The notes: generated by a model not told the origin, from the letters alone. DNA of 64,000 nt from Amia ocellicauda (GCF_036373705.1 NC_089851.1:52282812-52346811), one strand, 5' to 3'; positions 25,061-36,290 are shown, counted from the stretch's first letter. Numbers and translations are program-made.

Positions 25061-25566
25061 AAGTTAACGGAGGGTGTCGCAGTTTCTGCTGGGCAAGCGC
25101 GTAACTGCTTTGGGGCAGACCGGGAGACCTACGCACACTGACTGATAGCATGGACTGTAGCGCTGAAGTGTCTTTCCAGAACGGTAACCGTATCCCCAGT
25201 GAGACAGCACTGAGAGCATGGTTCAGCAGGCCCGCAAACAACTGAAAAGAATGCCTCTCCTTTGGTGCAGCTCAGGAGTACACGTTCAGCAAAGGTCTCC
25301 ATAACAAGCCGGCAAACCACATTTCGTCCTCCTCCTCCTCAACAACACACTACATGTCCTCCTCCTCCTCAACAACAACAACGAACTTGTAAAATACACA
25401 TTTTCTTTAAAGAAAACAAAACACACAGATGACAGTCTGATTTCCCATCAGCTACACAGCCAACAGTATCTGAGGTTGAAAGACCTCCCTGGTGCAGAGG
25501 AGCCCAGAAGCCAAGCATCAAGAGAGAACAAACGAATGCTTCAGAGAATGCAAAGCGGGGCCAAGC

Positions 25567-25638
25567 GGGCTCGTCCGGGAGTTGAACCCGGGACCTCTCG
25601 CACCCTAAGCGAGAATCATACCCCTAGACCAACGAGGC
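25567..25638 (-). tRNA. tRNA-Pro(AGG), A-type with acceptor mismatch
   Basis: G2 is changed to C, so the second acceptor pair becomes C.C; the copy is probably impaired. The unit to the right has a shifted TCC/CAA balance (shorter TCC, longer CAA tract). Confidence 0.8.
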
Positions 25639-26156
25639 AAGTTAACGGAGGGTGTCGCAGTTTCTGCTGGGCAAGCGCGTAACTGCTTTGGGGCAGACCG
25701 GGAGACCTACGCTCACTGACTGATAGCATGGACTGTAGCGCTGAAGTGTCTTTCCAGAACGGTAACCGTATCCCCAGTGAGACAGCACTGAGAGCATGGT
25801 TCAGCAGGCCCGCAAACAACTGAAAAGAATGCCTCTCCTTTGGTGCAGCTCAGGAGTACACGTTCAGAAAAGGTCTCCATAACAAGCCGGCAAACCACAT
25901 TTCGTCCTCCTCCTCCTCAACAACACACTACATGTCCTCCTCCTCAACAACAACAACAACAACAACAACAACGAACTTGTAAAAAACACATTTTCTTTAA
26001 AGAAAACAAAACACACAGATGACAGTCTGATTTCCCATCAGCTATACAGCCAACAGTATCTGAGGTCGATAGCCCTCCCTTGTGCAGAGGAGCCCAGAAG
26101 CCAGCCTTCAAGAGCAAACGAACGAACACTTCGGTGACTACAAAGTGGGGCCAAGT

Positions 26157-26228
26157 GGGCTCGTCCTGGAGTTGAACCCAGGGCCTCTCACACCCTCAGC
26201 AAGAATCATACCCCTAGACCAACGAGCC
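26157..26228 (-). pseudogene. tRNA-Pro-like pseudogene, B1 form
   Basis: G33 form. Next copy after 578 bp. Confidence 0.8.
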
Positions 26229-26734
26229 AAGTTAACGGAGGGTGTCGCAGTTTCTGCTGGGCAAGCGCGTAACTGCTTTGGGGCAGACCGGGAGACCTAC
26301 GCACACTGACTGATAGCATGGACTGTAGCGCTGAAGTGTCTTTCCAGAACGGTAACCGTATCCCCAGTGAGACAGCACTGAGAGCATGGTTCAGCAGGCC
26401 CGCAAACAACTGAAAAGAATGCCTCTCCTTTGGTGCAGCTCAGGAGTACACGTTCAGCAAAGGTCTCCATAACAAGCCGGCAAACCACATTTCGTCCTCC
26501 TCCTCCTCAACAACACACTACATGTCCTCCTCCTCCTCAACAACAACAACGAACTTGTAAAATACACATTTTCTTTAAAGAAAACAAAACACACAGATGA
26601 CAGTCTGATTTCTCATCAGCTACACAGCCAACAGTATCTGAGGTTGAAAGACCTCCCTGGTGCAGAGGAGCCCAGAAGCCAAGCATCGAGAGAGAACAAA
26701 CGAATGCTTCAGAGAATGCAAAGCGGGGCCAAGC

Positions 26735-26806
26735 GGGCTCGTCCGGGAGTTGAACCCGGGACCTCTCGCACCCTAAGCGAGAATCATACCCCTAGACCAA
26801 CGAGCC
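26735..26806 (-). tRNA. tRNA-Pro(AGG), A-type, intact
   Basis: All stems pair. Next copy after 590 bp. Confidence 0.93.
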
Positions 26807-27324
26807 AAGTTAACGGAGGGTGTCGCAGTTTCTGCTGGGCAAGCGCGTAACTGCTTTGGGGCAGACCGGGAGACCTACGCTCACTGACTGATAGCATGGA
26901 CTGTAGCGCTGAAGTGTCTTTCCAGAACGGTAACCGTATCCCCAGTGAGACAGCACTGAGAGCATGGTTCAGCAGGCCCGCAAACAACTGAAAAGAATGC
27001 CTCTCCTTTGGTGCAGCTCAGGAGTACACGTTCAGCAAAGGTCTCCATAACAAGCCGGCAAACCACATTTCGTCCTCCTCCTCCTCAACAACACACTACA
27101 TGTCCTCCTCCTCCTCCTCAACAACAACAACAACAACAACGAACTTGTAAAAAACACATTTTCTTTAAAGAAAACAAAACACACAGATGACAGTCTGATT
27201 TCCCATCAGCTATACAGCCAACAGTATCTGAGGTTGAAAGACCTCCCTGGTGCAGAGGAGCCCAGAAGCCAGCCTTCAAGAGCAAACGAACGAACACTTC
27301 GGTGACTACAAAGTGGGGCCAAGT

Positions 27325-27396
27325 GGGCTCGTCTTGGAGTTGAACCCAGGGCCTCTCACACCCTCAGCAAGAATCATACCCCTAGACCAACGAGCC
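27325..27396 (-). pseudogene. tRNA-Pro-like pseudogene, B1 form in a chimeric unit
   Basis: G64 is changed to A, which restores a U.A pair at 50.64. The outer part of its 3' flank (about 27,230-27,270) is A-type, while the inner part and the tRNA are B-type, so the unit is a recombinant. Confidence 0.8.
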
Positions 27397-27902
27397 AAGT
27401 TAACGGAGGGTGTCGCAGTTTCTGCTGGGCAAGCGCGTAACTGCTTTGGGGCAGACCGGGAGACCTACGCACACTGACTGATAGCATGGACTGTAGCGCT
27501 GAAGTGTCTTTCCAGAACGGTAACCGTATCCCCAGTGAGACAGCACTGAGAGCATGGTTCAGCAGGCCCGCAAACAACTGAAAAGAATGCCTCTCCTTTG
27601 GTGCAGCTCAGGAGTACACGTTCAGCAAAGGTCTCCATAACAAGCCGGCAAACCACATTTCGTCCTCCTCCTCCTCAACAACACACTACATGTCCTCCTC
27701 CTCCTCAACAACAACAACGAACTTGTAAAATACACATTTTCTTTAAAGAAAACAAAACACACAGATGACAGTCTGATTTCTCATCAGCTACACAGCCAAC
27801 AGTATCTGAGGTTGAAAGACCTCCCTGGTGCAGAGGAGCCCAGAAGCCAAGCATCGAGAGAGAACAAACGAATGCTTCAGAGAATGCAAAGCGGGGCCAA
27901 GC

Positions 27903-27974
27903 GGGCTCGTCCGGGAGTTGAACCCGGGACCTCTCGCACCCTAAGCGAGAATCATACCCCTAGACCAACGAGCC
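27903..27974 (-). tRNA. tRNA-Pro(AGG), A-type, intact
   Basis: All stems pair. Followed by the TTCAGAAAAGG marker. Next copy after 590 bp. Confidence 0.93.
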
Positions 27975-28492
27975 AAGTTAACGGAGGGTGTCGCAGTTTC
28001 TGCTGGGCAAGCGCGTAACTGCTTTGGGGCAGACCGGGAGACCTACGCTCACTGACTGATAGCATGGACTGTAGCGCTGAAGTGTCTTTCCAGAACGGTA
28101 ACCGTATCCCCAGTGAGACAGCACTGAGAGCATGGTTCAGCAGGCCCGCAAACAACTGAAAAGAATGCCTCTCCTTTGGTGCAGCTCAGGAGTACACGTT
28201 CAGAAAAGGTCTCCATAACAAGCCGGCAAACCACATTTCGTCCTCCTCCTCTTCAACAACACACTACATGTCCTCCTCCTCCTCCTCAACAACAACAACA
28301 ACAACAACGAACTTGTAAAAAACACATTTTCTTTAAAGAAAACAAAACACACAGATGACAGTCTGATTTCCCATCAGCTATACAGCCAACAGTATCTGAG
28401 GTCGATAGCCCTCCCTTGTGCAGAGGAGCCCAGAAGCCAGCCTTCAAGAGCAAACGAACGAACACTTCGGTGACTACAAAGTGGGGCCAAGT

Positions 28493-28564
28493 GGGCTCGT
28501 CCTGGAGTTGAACCCAGGGCCTCTCACACCCTCAGCAAGAATCATACCCCTAGACCAACGAGCC
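28493..28564 (-). pseudogene. tRNA-Pro-like pseudogene, B1 form
   Basis: G33 form. Next copy after 578 bp. Confidence 0.8.
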
Positions 28565-29070
28565 AAGTTAACGGAGGGTGTCGCAGTTTCTGCTGGGCAA
28601 GCGCGTAACTGCTTTGGGGCAGACCGGGAGACCTACGCACACTGACTGATAGCATGGACTGTAGCGCTGAAGTGTCTTTCCAGAACGGTAACCGTATCCC
28701 CAGTGAGACAGCACTGAGAGCATGGTTCAGCAGGCCCGCAAACAACTGAAAAGAATGCCTCTCCTTTGGTGCAGCTCAGGAGTACACGTTCAGCAAAGGT
28801 CTCCATAACAAGCCGGCAAACCACATTTCGTCCTCCTCCTCCTCAACAACACACTACATGTCCTCCTCCTCCTCAACAACAACAACGAACTTGTAAAATA
28901 CACATTTTCTTTAAAGAAAACAAAACACACAGATGACAGTCTGATTTCCCATCAGCTACACAGCCAACAGTATCTGAGGTTGAAAGACCTCCCTGGTGCA
29001 GAGGAGCCCAGAAGCCAAGCATCGAGAGAGAACAAACGAATGCTTCAGAGAATGCAAAGCGGGGCCAAGC

Positions 29071-29142
29071 GGGCTCGTCCGGGAGTTGAACCCGGGACCT
29101 CTCGCACCCTAAGCGAGAATCATACCCCTAGACCAACGAGCC
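29071..29142 (-). tRNA. tRNA-Pro(AGG), A-type, intact
   Basis: First A of an A-A-B trimer. All stems pair. Confidence 0.93.
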
Positions 29143-29648
29143 AAGTTAACGGAGGGTGTCGCAGTTTCTGCTGGGCAAGCGCGTAACTGCTTTGGGGCAG
29201 ACCGGGAGACCTACGCTCACTGACTGATAGCATGGACTGTAGCGCTGAAGTGTCTTTCCAGAACGGTAACCGTATCCCCAGTGAGACAGCACTGAGAGCA
29301 TGGTTCAGCAGGCCCGCAAACAACTGAAAAGAATGCCTCTCCTTTGGTGCAGCTCAGGAGTACACGTTCAGCAAAGGTCTCCATAACAAGCCGGCAAACC
29401 ACATTTCGTCCTCCTCCTCCTCAACAACACACTACATGTCCTCCTCCTCCTCAACAACAACAACGAACTTGTAAAATACACATTTTCTTTAAAGAAAACA
29501 AAACACACAGATGACAGTCTGATTTCCCATCAGCTACACAGCCAACAGTATCTGAGGTTGAAAGACCTCCCTGGTGCAGAGGAGCCCAGAAGCCAAGCAT
29601 CGAGAGAGAACAAACGAATGCTTCAGAGAATGCAAAGCGGGGCCAAGC

Positions 29649-29720
29649 GGGCTCGTCCGGGAGTTGAACCCGGGACCTCTCGCACCCTAAGCGAGAATCA
29701 TACCCCTAGACCAACGAGCC
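29649..29720 (-). tRNA. tRNA-Pro(AGG), A-type, intact
   Basis: Second A of the trimer, followed by the TTCAGAAAAGG marker. Next copy after 590 bp. Confidence 0.93.
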
Positions 29721-30238
29721 AAGTTAACGGAGGGTGTCGCAGTTTCTGCTGGGCAAGCGCGTAACTGCTTTGGGGCAGACCGGGAGACCTACGCTCACTG
29801 ACTGATAGCATGGACTGTAGCGCTGAAGTGTCTTTCCAGAACGGTAACCGTATCCCCAGTGAGACAGCACTGAGAGCATGGTTCAGCAGGCCCGCAAACA
29901 ACTGAAAAGAATGCCTCTCCTTTGGTGCAGCTCAGGAGTACACGTTCAGAAAAGGTCTCCATAACAAGCCGGCAAACCACATTTCGTCCTCCTCCTCTTC
30001 AACAACACACTACATGTCCTCCTCCTCCTCCTCAACAACAACAACAACAACAACGAACTTGTAAAAAACACATTTTCTTTAAAGAAAACAAAACACACAG
30101 ATGACAGTCTGATTTCCCATCAGCTATACAGCCAACAGTATCTGAGGTCGATAGCCCTCCCTTGTGCAGAGGAGCCCAGAAGCCAGCCTTCAAGAGCAAA
30201 CGAACGAACACTTCGGTGACTACAAAGTGGGGCCAAGT

Positions 30239-30310
30239 GGGCTCGTCCTGGAGTTGAACCCAGGGCCTCTCACACCCTCAGCAAGAATCATACCCCTAGA
30301 CCAACGAGCC
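30239..30310 (-). pseudogene. tRNA-Pro-like pseudogene, B1 form
   Basis: Closes the trimer that began at 29071. Confidence 0.8.
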
Positions 30311-30816
30311 AAGTTAACGGAGGGTGTCGCAGTTTCTGCTGGGCAAGCGCGTAACTGCTTTGGGGCAGACCGGGAGACCTACGCACACTGACTGATAGCA
30401 TGGACTGTAGCGCTGAAGTGTCTTTCCAGAACGGTAACCGTATCCCCAGTGAGACAGCACTGAGAGCATGGTTCAGCAGGCCCGCAAACAACTGAAAAGA
30501 ATGCCTCTCCTTTGGTGCAGCTCAGGAGTACACGTTCAGCAAAGGTCTCCATAACAAGCCGGCAAACCACATTTCGTCCTCCTCCTCCTCAACAACACAC
30601 TACATGTCCTCCTCCTCCTCAACAACAACAACGAACTTGTAAAATACACATTTTCTTTAAAGAAAACAAAACACACAGATGACAGTCTGATTTCCCATCA
30701 GCTACACAGCCAACAGTATCTGAGGTTGAAAGACCTCCCTGGTGCAGAGGAGCCCAGAAGCCAAGCATCGAGAGAGAACAAACGAATGCTTCAGAGAATG
30801 CAAAGCGGGGCCAAGC

Positions 30817-30888
30817 GGGCTCGTCCGGGAGTTGAACCCGGGACCTCTCGCACCCTAAGCGAGAATCATACCCCTAGACCAACGAGCC
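30817..30888 (-). tRNA. tRNA-Pro(AGG), A-type, intact
   Basis: A of an A-B dimer that carries the TTCAGAAAAGG marker. Next copy after 590 bp. Confidence 0.93.
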
Positions 30889-31406
30889 AAGTTAACGGAG
30901 GGTGTCGCAGTTTCTGCTGGGCAAGCGCGTAACTGCTTTGGGGCAGACCGGGAGACCTACGCTCACTGACTGATAGCATGGACTGTAGCGCTGAAGTGTC
31001 TTTCCAGAACGGTAACCGTATCCCCAGTGAGACAGCACTGAGAGCATGGTTCAGCAGGCCCGCAAACAACTGAAAAGAATGCCTCTCCTTTGGTGCAGCT
31101 CAGGAGTACACGTTCAGAAAAGGTCTCCATAACAAGCCGGCAAACCACATTTCGTCCTCCTCCTCTTCAACAACACACTACATGTCCTCCTCCTCCTCCT
31201 CAACAACAACAACAACAACAACGAACTTGTAAAAAACACATTTTCTTTAAAGAAAACAAAACACACAGATGACAGTCTGATTTCCCATCAGCTATACAGC
31301 CAACAGTATCTGAGGTCGATAGCCCTCCCTTGTGCAGAGGAGCCCAGAAGCCAGCCTTCAAGAGCAAACGAACGAACACTTCGGTGACTACAAAGTGGGG
31401 CCAAGT

Positions 31407-31478
31407 GGGCTCGTCCTGGAGTTGAACCCAGGGCCTCTCACACCCTCAGCAAGAATCATACCCCTAGACCAACGAGCC
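31407..31478 (-). pseudogene. tRNA-Pro-like pseudogene, B1 form
   Basis: Closes the 1,168-bp dimer that began at 30817. Confidence 0.8.
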
Positions 31479-31984
31479 AAGTTAACGGAGGGTGTCGCAG
31501 TTTCTGCTGGGCAAGCGCGTAACTGCTTTGGGGCAGACCGGGAGACCTACGCACACTGACTGATAGCATGGACTGTAGCGCTGAAGTGTCTTTCCAGAAC
31601 GGTAACCGTATCCCCAGTGAGACAGCACTGAGAGCATGGTTCAGCAGGCCCGCAAACAACTGAAAAGAATGCCTCTCCTTTGGTGCAGCTCAGGAGTACA
31701 CGTTCAGCAAAGGTCTCCATAACAAGCCGGCAAACCACATTTCGTCCTCCTCCTCCTCAACAACACACTACATGTCCTCCTCCTCCTCAACAACAACAAC
31801 GAACTTGTAAAATACACATTTTCTTTAAAGAAAACAAAACACACAGATGACAGTCTGATTTCCCATCAGCTACACAGCCAACAGTATCTGAGGTTGAAAG
31901 ACCTCCCTGGTGCAGAGGAGCCCAGAAGCCAAGCATCGAGAGAGAACAAACGAATGCTTCAGAGAATGCAAAGCGGGGCCAAGC

Positions 31985-32056
31985 GGGCTCGTCCGGGAGT
32001 TGAACCCGGGACCTCTCGCACCCTAAGCGAGAATCATACCCCTAGACCAACGAGCC
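31985..32056 (-). tRNA. tRNA-Pro(AGG), A-type, intact
   Basis: First A of the first of two near-identical adjacent trimers. Confidence 0.93.
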
Positions 32057-32562
32057 AAGTTAACGGAGGGTGTCGCAGTTTCTGCTGGGCAAGCGCGTAA
32101 CTGCTTTGGGGCAGACCGGGAGACCTACGCTCACTGACTGATAGCATGGACTGTAGCGCTGAAGTGTCTTTCCAGAACGGTAACCGTATCCCCAGTGAGA
32201 CAGCACTGAGAGCATGGTTCAGCAGGCCCGCAAACAACTGAAAAGAATGCCTCTCCTTTGGTGCAGCTCAGGAGTACACGTTCAGCAAAGGTCTCCATAA
32301 CAAGCCGGCAAACCACATTTCGTCCTCCTCCTCCTCAACAACACACTACATGTCCTCCTCCTCCTCAACAACAACAACGAACTTGTAAAATACACATTTT
32401 CTTTAAAGAAAACAAAACACACAGATGACAGTCTGATTTCCCATCAGCTACACAGCCAACAGTATCTGAGGTTGAAAGACCTCCCTGGTGCAGAGGAGCC
32501 CAGAAGCCAAGCATCGAGAGAGAACAAACGAATGCTTCAGAGAATGCAAAGCGGGGCCAAGC

Positions 32563-32634
32563 GGGCTCGTCCGGGAGTTGAACCCGGGACCTCTCGCACC
32601 CTAAGCGAGAATCATACCCCTAGACCAACGAGCC
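32563..32634 (-). tRNA. tRNA-Pro(AGG), A-type, intact
   Basis: Marked second A of that trimer. Next copy after 590 bp. Confidence 0.93.
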
Positions 32635-33152
32635 AAGTTAACGGAGGGTGTCGCAGTTTCTGCTGGGCAAGCGCGTAACTGCTTTGGGGCAGACCGGGAG
32701 ACCTACGCTCACTGACTGATAGCATGGACTGTAGCGCTGAAGTGTCTTTCCAGAACGGTAACCGTATCCCCAGTGAGACAGCACTGAGAGCATGGTTCAG
32801 CAGGCCCGCAAACAACTGAAAAGAATGCCTCTCCTTTGGTGCAGCTCAGGAGTACACGTTCAGAAAAGGTCTCCATAACAAGCCGGCAAACCACATTTCG
32901 TCCTCCTCCTCTTCAACAACACACTACATGTCCTCCTCCTCCTCCTCAACAACAACAACAACAACAACGAACTTGTAAAAAACACATTTTCTTTAAAGAA
33001 AACAAAACACACAGATGACAGTCTGATTTCCCATCAGCTATACAGCCAACAGTATCTGAGGTCGATAGCCCTCCCTTGTGCAGAGGAGCCCAGAAGCCAG
33101 CCTTCAAGAGCAAACGAACGAACACTTCGGTGACTACAAAGTGGGGCCAAGT

Positions 33153-33224
33153 GGGCTCGTCCTGGAGTTGAACCCAGGGCCTCTCACACCCTCAGCAAGA
33201 ATCATACCCCTAGACCAACGAGCC
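33153..33224 (-). pseudogene. tRNA-Pro-like pseudogene, B1 form
   Basis: B member of that trimer. Confidence 0.8.
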
Positions 33225-33730
33225 AAGTTAACGGAGGGTGTCGCAGTTTCTGCTGGGCAAGCGCGTAACTGCTTTGGGGCAGACCGGGAGACCTACGCAC
33301 ACTGACTGATAGCATGGACTGTAGCGCTGAAGTGTCTTTCCAGAACGGTAACCGTATCCCCAGTGAGACAGCACTGAGAGCATGGTTCAGCAGGCCCGCA
33401 AACAACTGAAAAGAATGCCTCTCCTTTGGTGCAGCTCAGGAGTACACGTTCAGCAAAGGTCTCCATAACAAGCCGGCAAACCACATTTCGTCCTCCTCCT
33501 CCTCAACAACACACTACATGTCCTCCTCCTCCTCAACAACAACAACGAACTTGTAAAATACACATTTTCTTTAAAGAAAACAAAACACACAGATGACAGT
33601 CTGATTTCCCATCAGCTACACAGCCAACAGTATCTGAGGTTGAAAGACCTCCCTGGTGCAGAGGAGCCCAGAAGCCAAGCATCGAGAGAGAACAAACGAA
33701 TGCTTCAGAGAATGCAAAGCGGGGCCAAGC

Positions 33731-33802
33731 GGGCTCGTCCGGGAGTTGAACCCGGGACCTCTCGCACCCTAAGCGAGAATCATACCCCTAGACCAACGAG
33801 CC
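33731..33802 (-). tRNA. tRNA-Pro(AGG), A-type, intact
   Basis: First A of the second adjacent trimer. Confidence 0.93.
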
Positions 33803-34308
33803 AAGTTAACGGAGGGTGTCGCAGTTTCTGCTGGGCAAGCGCGTAACTGCTTTGGGGCAGACCGGGAGACCTACGCTCACTGACTGATAGCATGGACTGT
33901 AGCGCTGAAGTGTCTTTCCAGAACGGTAACCGTATCCCCAGTGAGACAGCACTGAGAGCATGGTTCAGCAGGCCCGCAAACAACTGAAAAGAATGCCTCT
34001 CCTTTGGTGCAGCTCAGGAGTACACGTTCAGCAAAGGTCTCCATAACAAGCCGGCAAACCACATTTCGTCCTCCTCCTCCTCAACAACACACTACATGTC
34101 CTCCTCCTCCTCAACAACAACAACGAACTTGTAAAATACACATTTTCTTTAAAGAAAACAAAACACACAGATGACAGTCTGATTTCCCATCAGCTACACA
34201 GCCAACAGTATCTGAGGTTGAAAGACCTCCCTGGTGCAGAGGAGCCCAGAAGCCAAGCATCGAGAGAGAACAAACGAATGCTTCAGAGAATGCAAAGCGG
34301 GGCCAAGC

Positions 34309-34380
34309 GGGCTCGTCCGGGAGTTGAACCCGGGACCTCTCGCACCCTAAGCGAGAATCATACCCCTAGACCAACGAGCC
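34309..34380 (-). tRNA. tRNA-Pro(AGG), A-type, intact
   Basis: Marked second A of the second trimer and the last A copy before the array edge. Confidence 0.93.
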
Positions 34381-34898
34381 AAGTTAACGGAGGGTGTCGC
34401 AGTTTCTGCTGGGCAAGCGCGTAACTGCTTTGGGGCAGACCGGGAGACCTACGCTCACTGACTGATAGCATGGACTGTAGCGCTGAAGTGTCTTTCCAGA
34501 ACGGTAACCGTATCCCCAGTGAGACAGCACTGAGAGCATGGTTCAGCAGGCCCGCAAACAACTGAAAAGAATGCCTCTCCTTTGGTGCAGCTCAGGAGTA
34601 CACGTTCAGAAAAGGTCTCCATAACAAGCCGGCAAACCACATTTCGTCCTCCTCCTCTTCAACAACACACTACATGTCCTCCTCCTCCTCCTCAACAACA
34701 ACAACAACAACAACGAACTTGTAAAAAACACATTTTCTTTAAAGAAAACAAAACACACAGATGACAGTCTGATTTCCCATCAGCTATACAGCCAACAGTA
34801 TCTGAGGTCGATAGCCCTCCCTTGTGCAGAGGAGCCCAGAAGCCAGCCTTCAAGAGCAAACGAACGAACACTTCGGTGACTACAAAGTGGGGCCAAGT

Positions 34899-34970
34899 GG
34901 GCTCGTCCTGGAGTTGAACCCAGGGCCTCTCACACCCTCAGCAAGAATCATACCCCTAGACCAACGAGCC
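34899..34970 (-). pseudogene. tRNA-Pro-like pseudogene, B1 form
   Basis: B member of the second trimer. The unit to its right has the TACACAGCC spelling that usually precedes A copies, followed by a B block. Confidence 0.8.
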
Positions 34971-35476
34971 AAGTTAACGGAGGGTGTCGCAGTTTCTGCT
35001 GGGCAAGCGCGTAACTGCTTTGGGGCAGACCGGGAGACCTACGCACACTGACTGATAGCATGGACTGTAGCGCTGAAGTGTCTTTCCAGAACGGTAACCG
35101 TATCCCCAGTGAGACAGCACTGAGAGCATGGTTCAGCAGGCCCGCAAACAACTGAAAAGAATGCCTCTCCTTTGGTGCAGCTCAGGAGTACACGTTCAGC
35201 AAAGGTCTCCATAACAAGCCGGCAAACCACATTTCGTCCTCCTCCTCCTCAACAACACACTACATGTCCTCCTCCTCCTCAACAACAACAACGAACTTGT
35301 AAAATACACATTTTCTTTAAAGAAAACAAAACACACAGATGACAGTCTGATTTCCCATCAGCTACACAGCCAACAGTATCTGAGGTCGATAGCCCTCCCT
35401 TGTGCAGAGGAGCCCAGAAGCCAGCCTTCAAGAGCAAACGAACGAACACTTCGGTGACTACAAAGTGGGGCCAAGT

Positions 35477-35548
35477 GGGCTCGTCCTGGAGTTGAACCCA
35501 GGGCCTCTCACACCCTCAGCAAGAATCATACCCCTAGACCAACGAGCC
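35477..35548 (-). pseudogene. tRNA-Pro-like pseudogene, B1 form, last full copy
   Basis: The final complete tRNA-like copy. Its unit breaks off inside the first TCC tract at about 35,824. Confidence 0.8.
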
Positions 35549-35824
35549 AAGTTAACGGAGGGTGTCGCAGTTTCTGCTGGGCAAGCGCGTAACTGCTTTG
35601 GGGCAGACCGGGAGACCTACGCACACTGACTGATAGCATGGACTGTAGCGCTGAAGTGTCTTTCCAGAACGGTAACCGTATCCCCAGTGAGACAGCACTG
35701 AGAGCATGGTTCAGCAGGCCCGCAAACAACTGAAAAGAATGCCTCTCCTTTGGTGCAGCTCAGGAGTACACGTTCAGCAAAGGTCTCCATAACAAGCCGG
35801 CAAACCACATTTCGTCCTCCTCCT

Positions 35825-35911
35825 ATCTACCCCTAGACCAACGAGCCAAGCTAATAGGCAATATTGCATGTTCTCCTGGGCAAGCACATAACTGCTTGAG
35901 GCAGACCCTCA
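35825..35911 (-). repeat. Decayed partial unit at the array edge
   Basis: Positions 35,828-35,847 match the 5' part of the tRNA (from the anticodon-arm start outward to GGCTCGT). The next 64 bases are a clearly diverged copy of the tRNA 5' flank: shared pieces are CTGGGCAAGC and AACTGCTT, with many substitutions between. Unlike the near-identical units to its left it has escaped homogenisation, as array-edge units typically do. Beyond 35,911 the similarity stops. Confidence 0.8.
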
Positions 35912-36290
35912 CCTGATCACCACATGTGGTTACACTTTAAGAAGGGGTGAGTTTAAGGTCATCGGTAACATCACAAAGGTTGGCAGCATTTTACATGAAT
36001 ATGTAAAGTTAAAAACACACACTACATGTAAATAAGCCATACTACTTGTTTAGTGTATGTAAGCTCGTTCTGTAATCATACATCATCCATACTAGTATTT
36101 AATAATTGAATTAACTATACACAAACTACTTGGTCAATTCACTCTTGTTACCGTGTAATTACAGTGCAAGTAAATTGTAATAATTGTAGCGTTGTATATT
36201 GGGCCATATTTTACATGTAACTATATATTTCATATTTGTCCAATTAATGTACATTTGTTTTTTTTGTTTTTTAGCTGGTACCAAAACATT
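35912..36290. other. AT-rich intergenic stretch
   Basis: No open frame or RNA gene was seen. It contains short motifs such as GTGTAATTACAGTGCAAG that recur in fish interspersed DNA elements, but no paired termini could be found. Confidence 0.4.

Larger units (their letters stand above)
31985..35476. repeat. Higher-order domain 3: A-A-B trimers (1,746 bp)
   Basis: Two adjacent trimers, 31985-33730 and 33731-35476, each contain A, A and B1 copies at matching positions. The second A unit in each carries a private marker, TTCAGAAAAGG instead of TTCAGCAAAGG, to the right of its tRNA. The same marked A unit also occurs after 25567, 27903, 29649 and 30817, spaced by 2,336, 1,746 and 1,168 bp. The right part of the array is thus a mix of A-B dimers and A-A-B trimers. 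By eye the two trimers are practically identical, so the last duplication is recent. Confidence 0.8.
1..35824. repeat. tRNA-Pro tandem satellite array, 61 complete units
   Basis: Head-to-tail units of 578, 587, 590, 592 or 593 bp repeat without interruption from the window start. Each unit carries, on the minus strand, a 72-bp tRNA-Pro or tRNA-Pro-like sequence, then about 145 bp of 3' flank, a motif CTTTAAAG, a CAA/TCC triplet tract in two blocks, and about 280 bp of shared sequence. Length differences are multiples of three in most units and come from the triplet tract. Two unit families alternate. A has a standard tRNA; B has a tRNA with G33 in place of U33 and a weakened T-stem. A and B differ mainly in the tRNA and its 3' flank (about 170 bp); the other 400 bp are almost identical. 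The window opens on the last six bases of a further tRNA copy, so the array extends leftwards. Short open frames on both strands recur in every unit only because the unit recurs. The array is non-coding apart from the tRNAs. Confidence 0.97.

Noticed and set aside
81-35808. Recurring open frames of 60-96 codons on both strands in every array unit, some with Pro/Gln runs
   Set aside because: They overlap each other and the tRNA, have no codon bias or family match, end at tRNA bases, and recur only because the unit recurs. The Gln/Pro runs are the CAA and TCC triplet tract.
1-35824. CRISPR-like regular repetition
   Set aside because: Units are about 580 bp and tandem, with no short repeat and unique spacer structure, and the DNA is eukaryotic.
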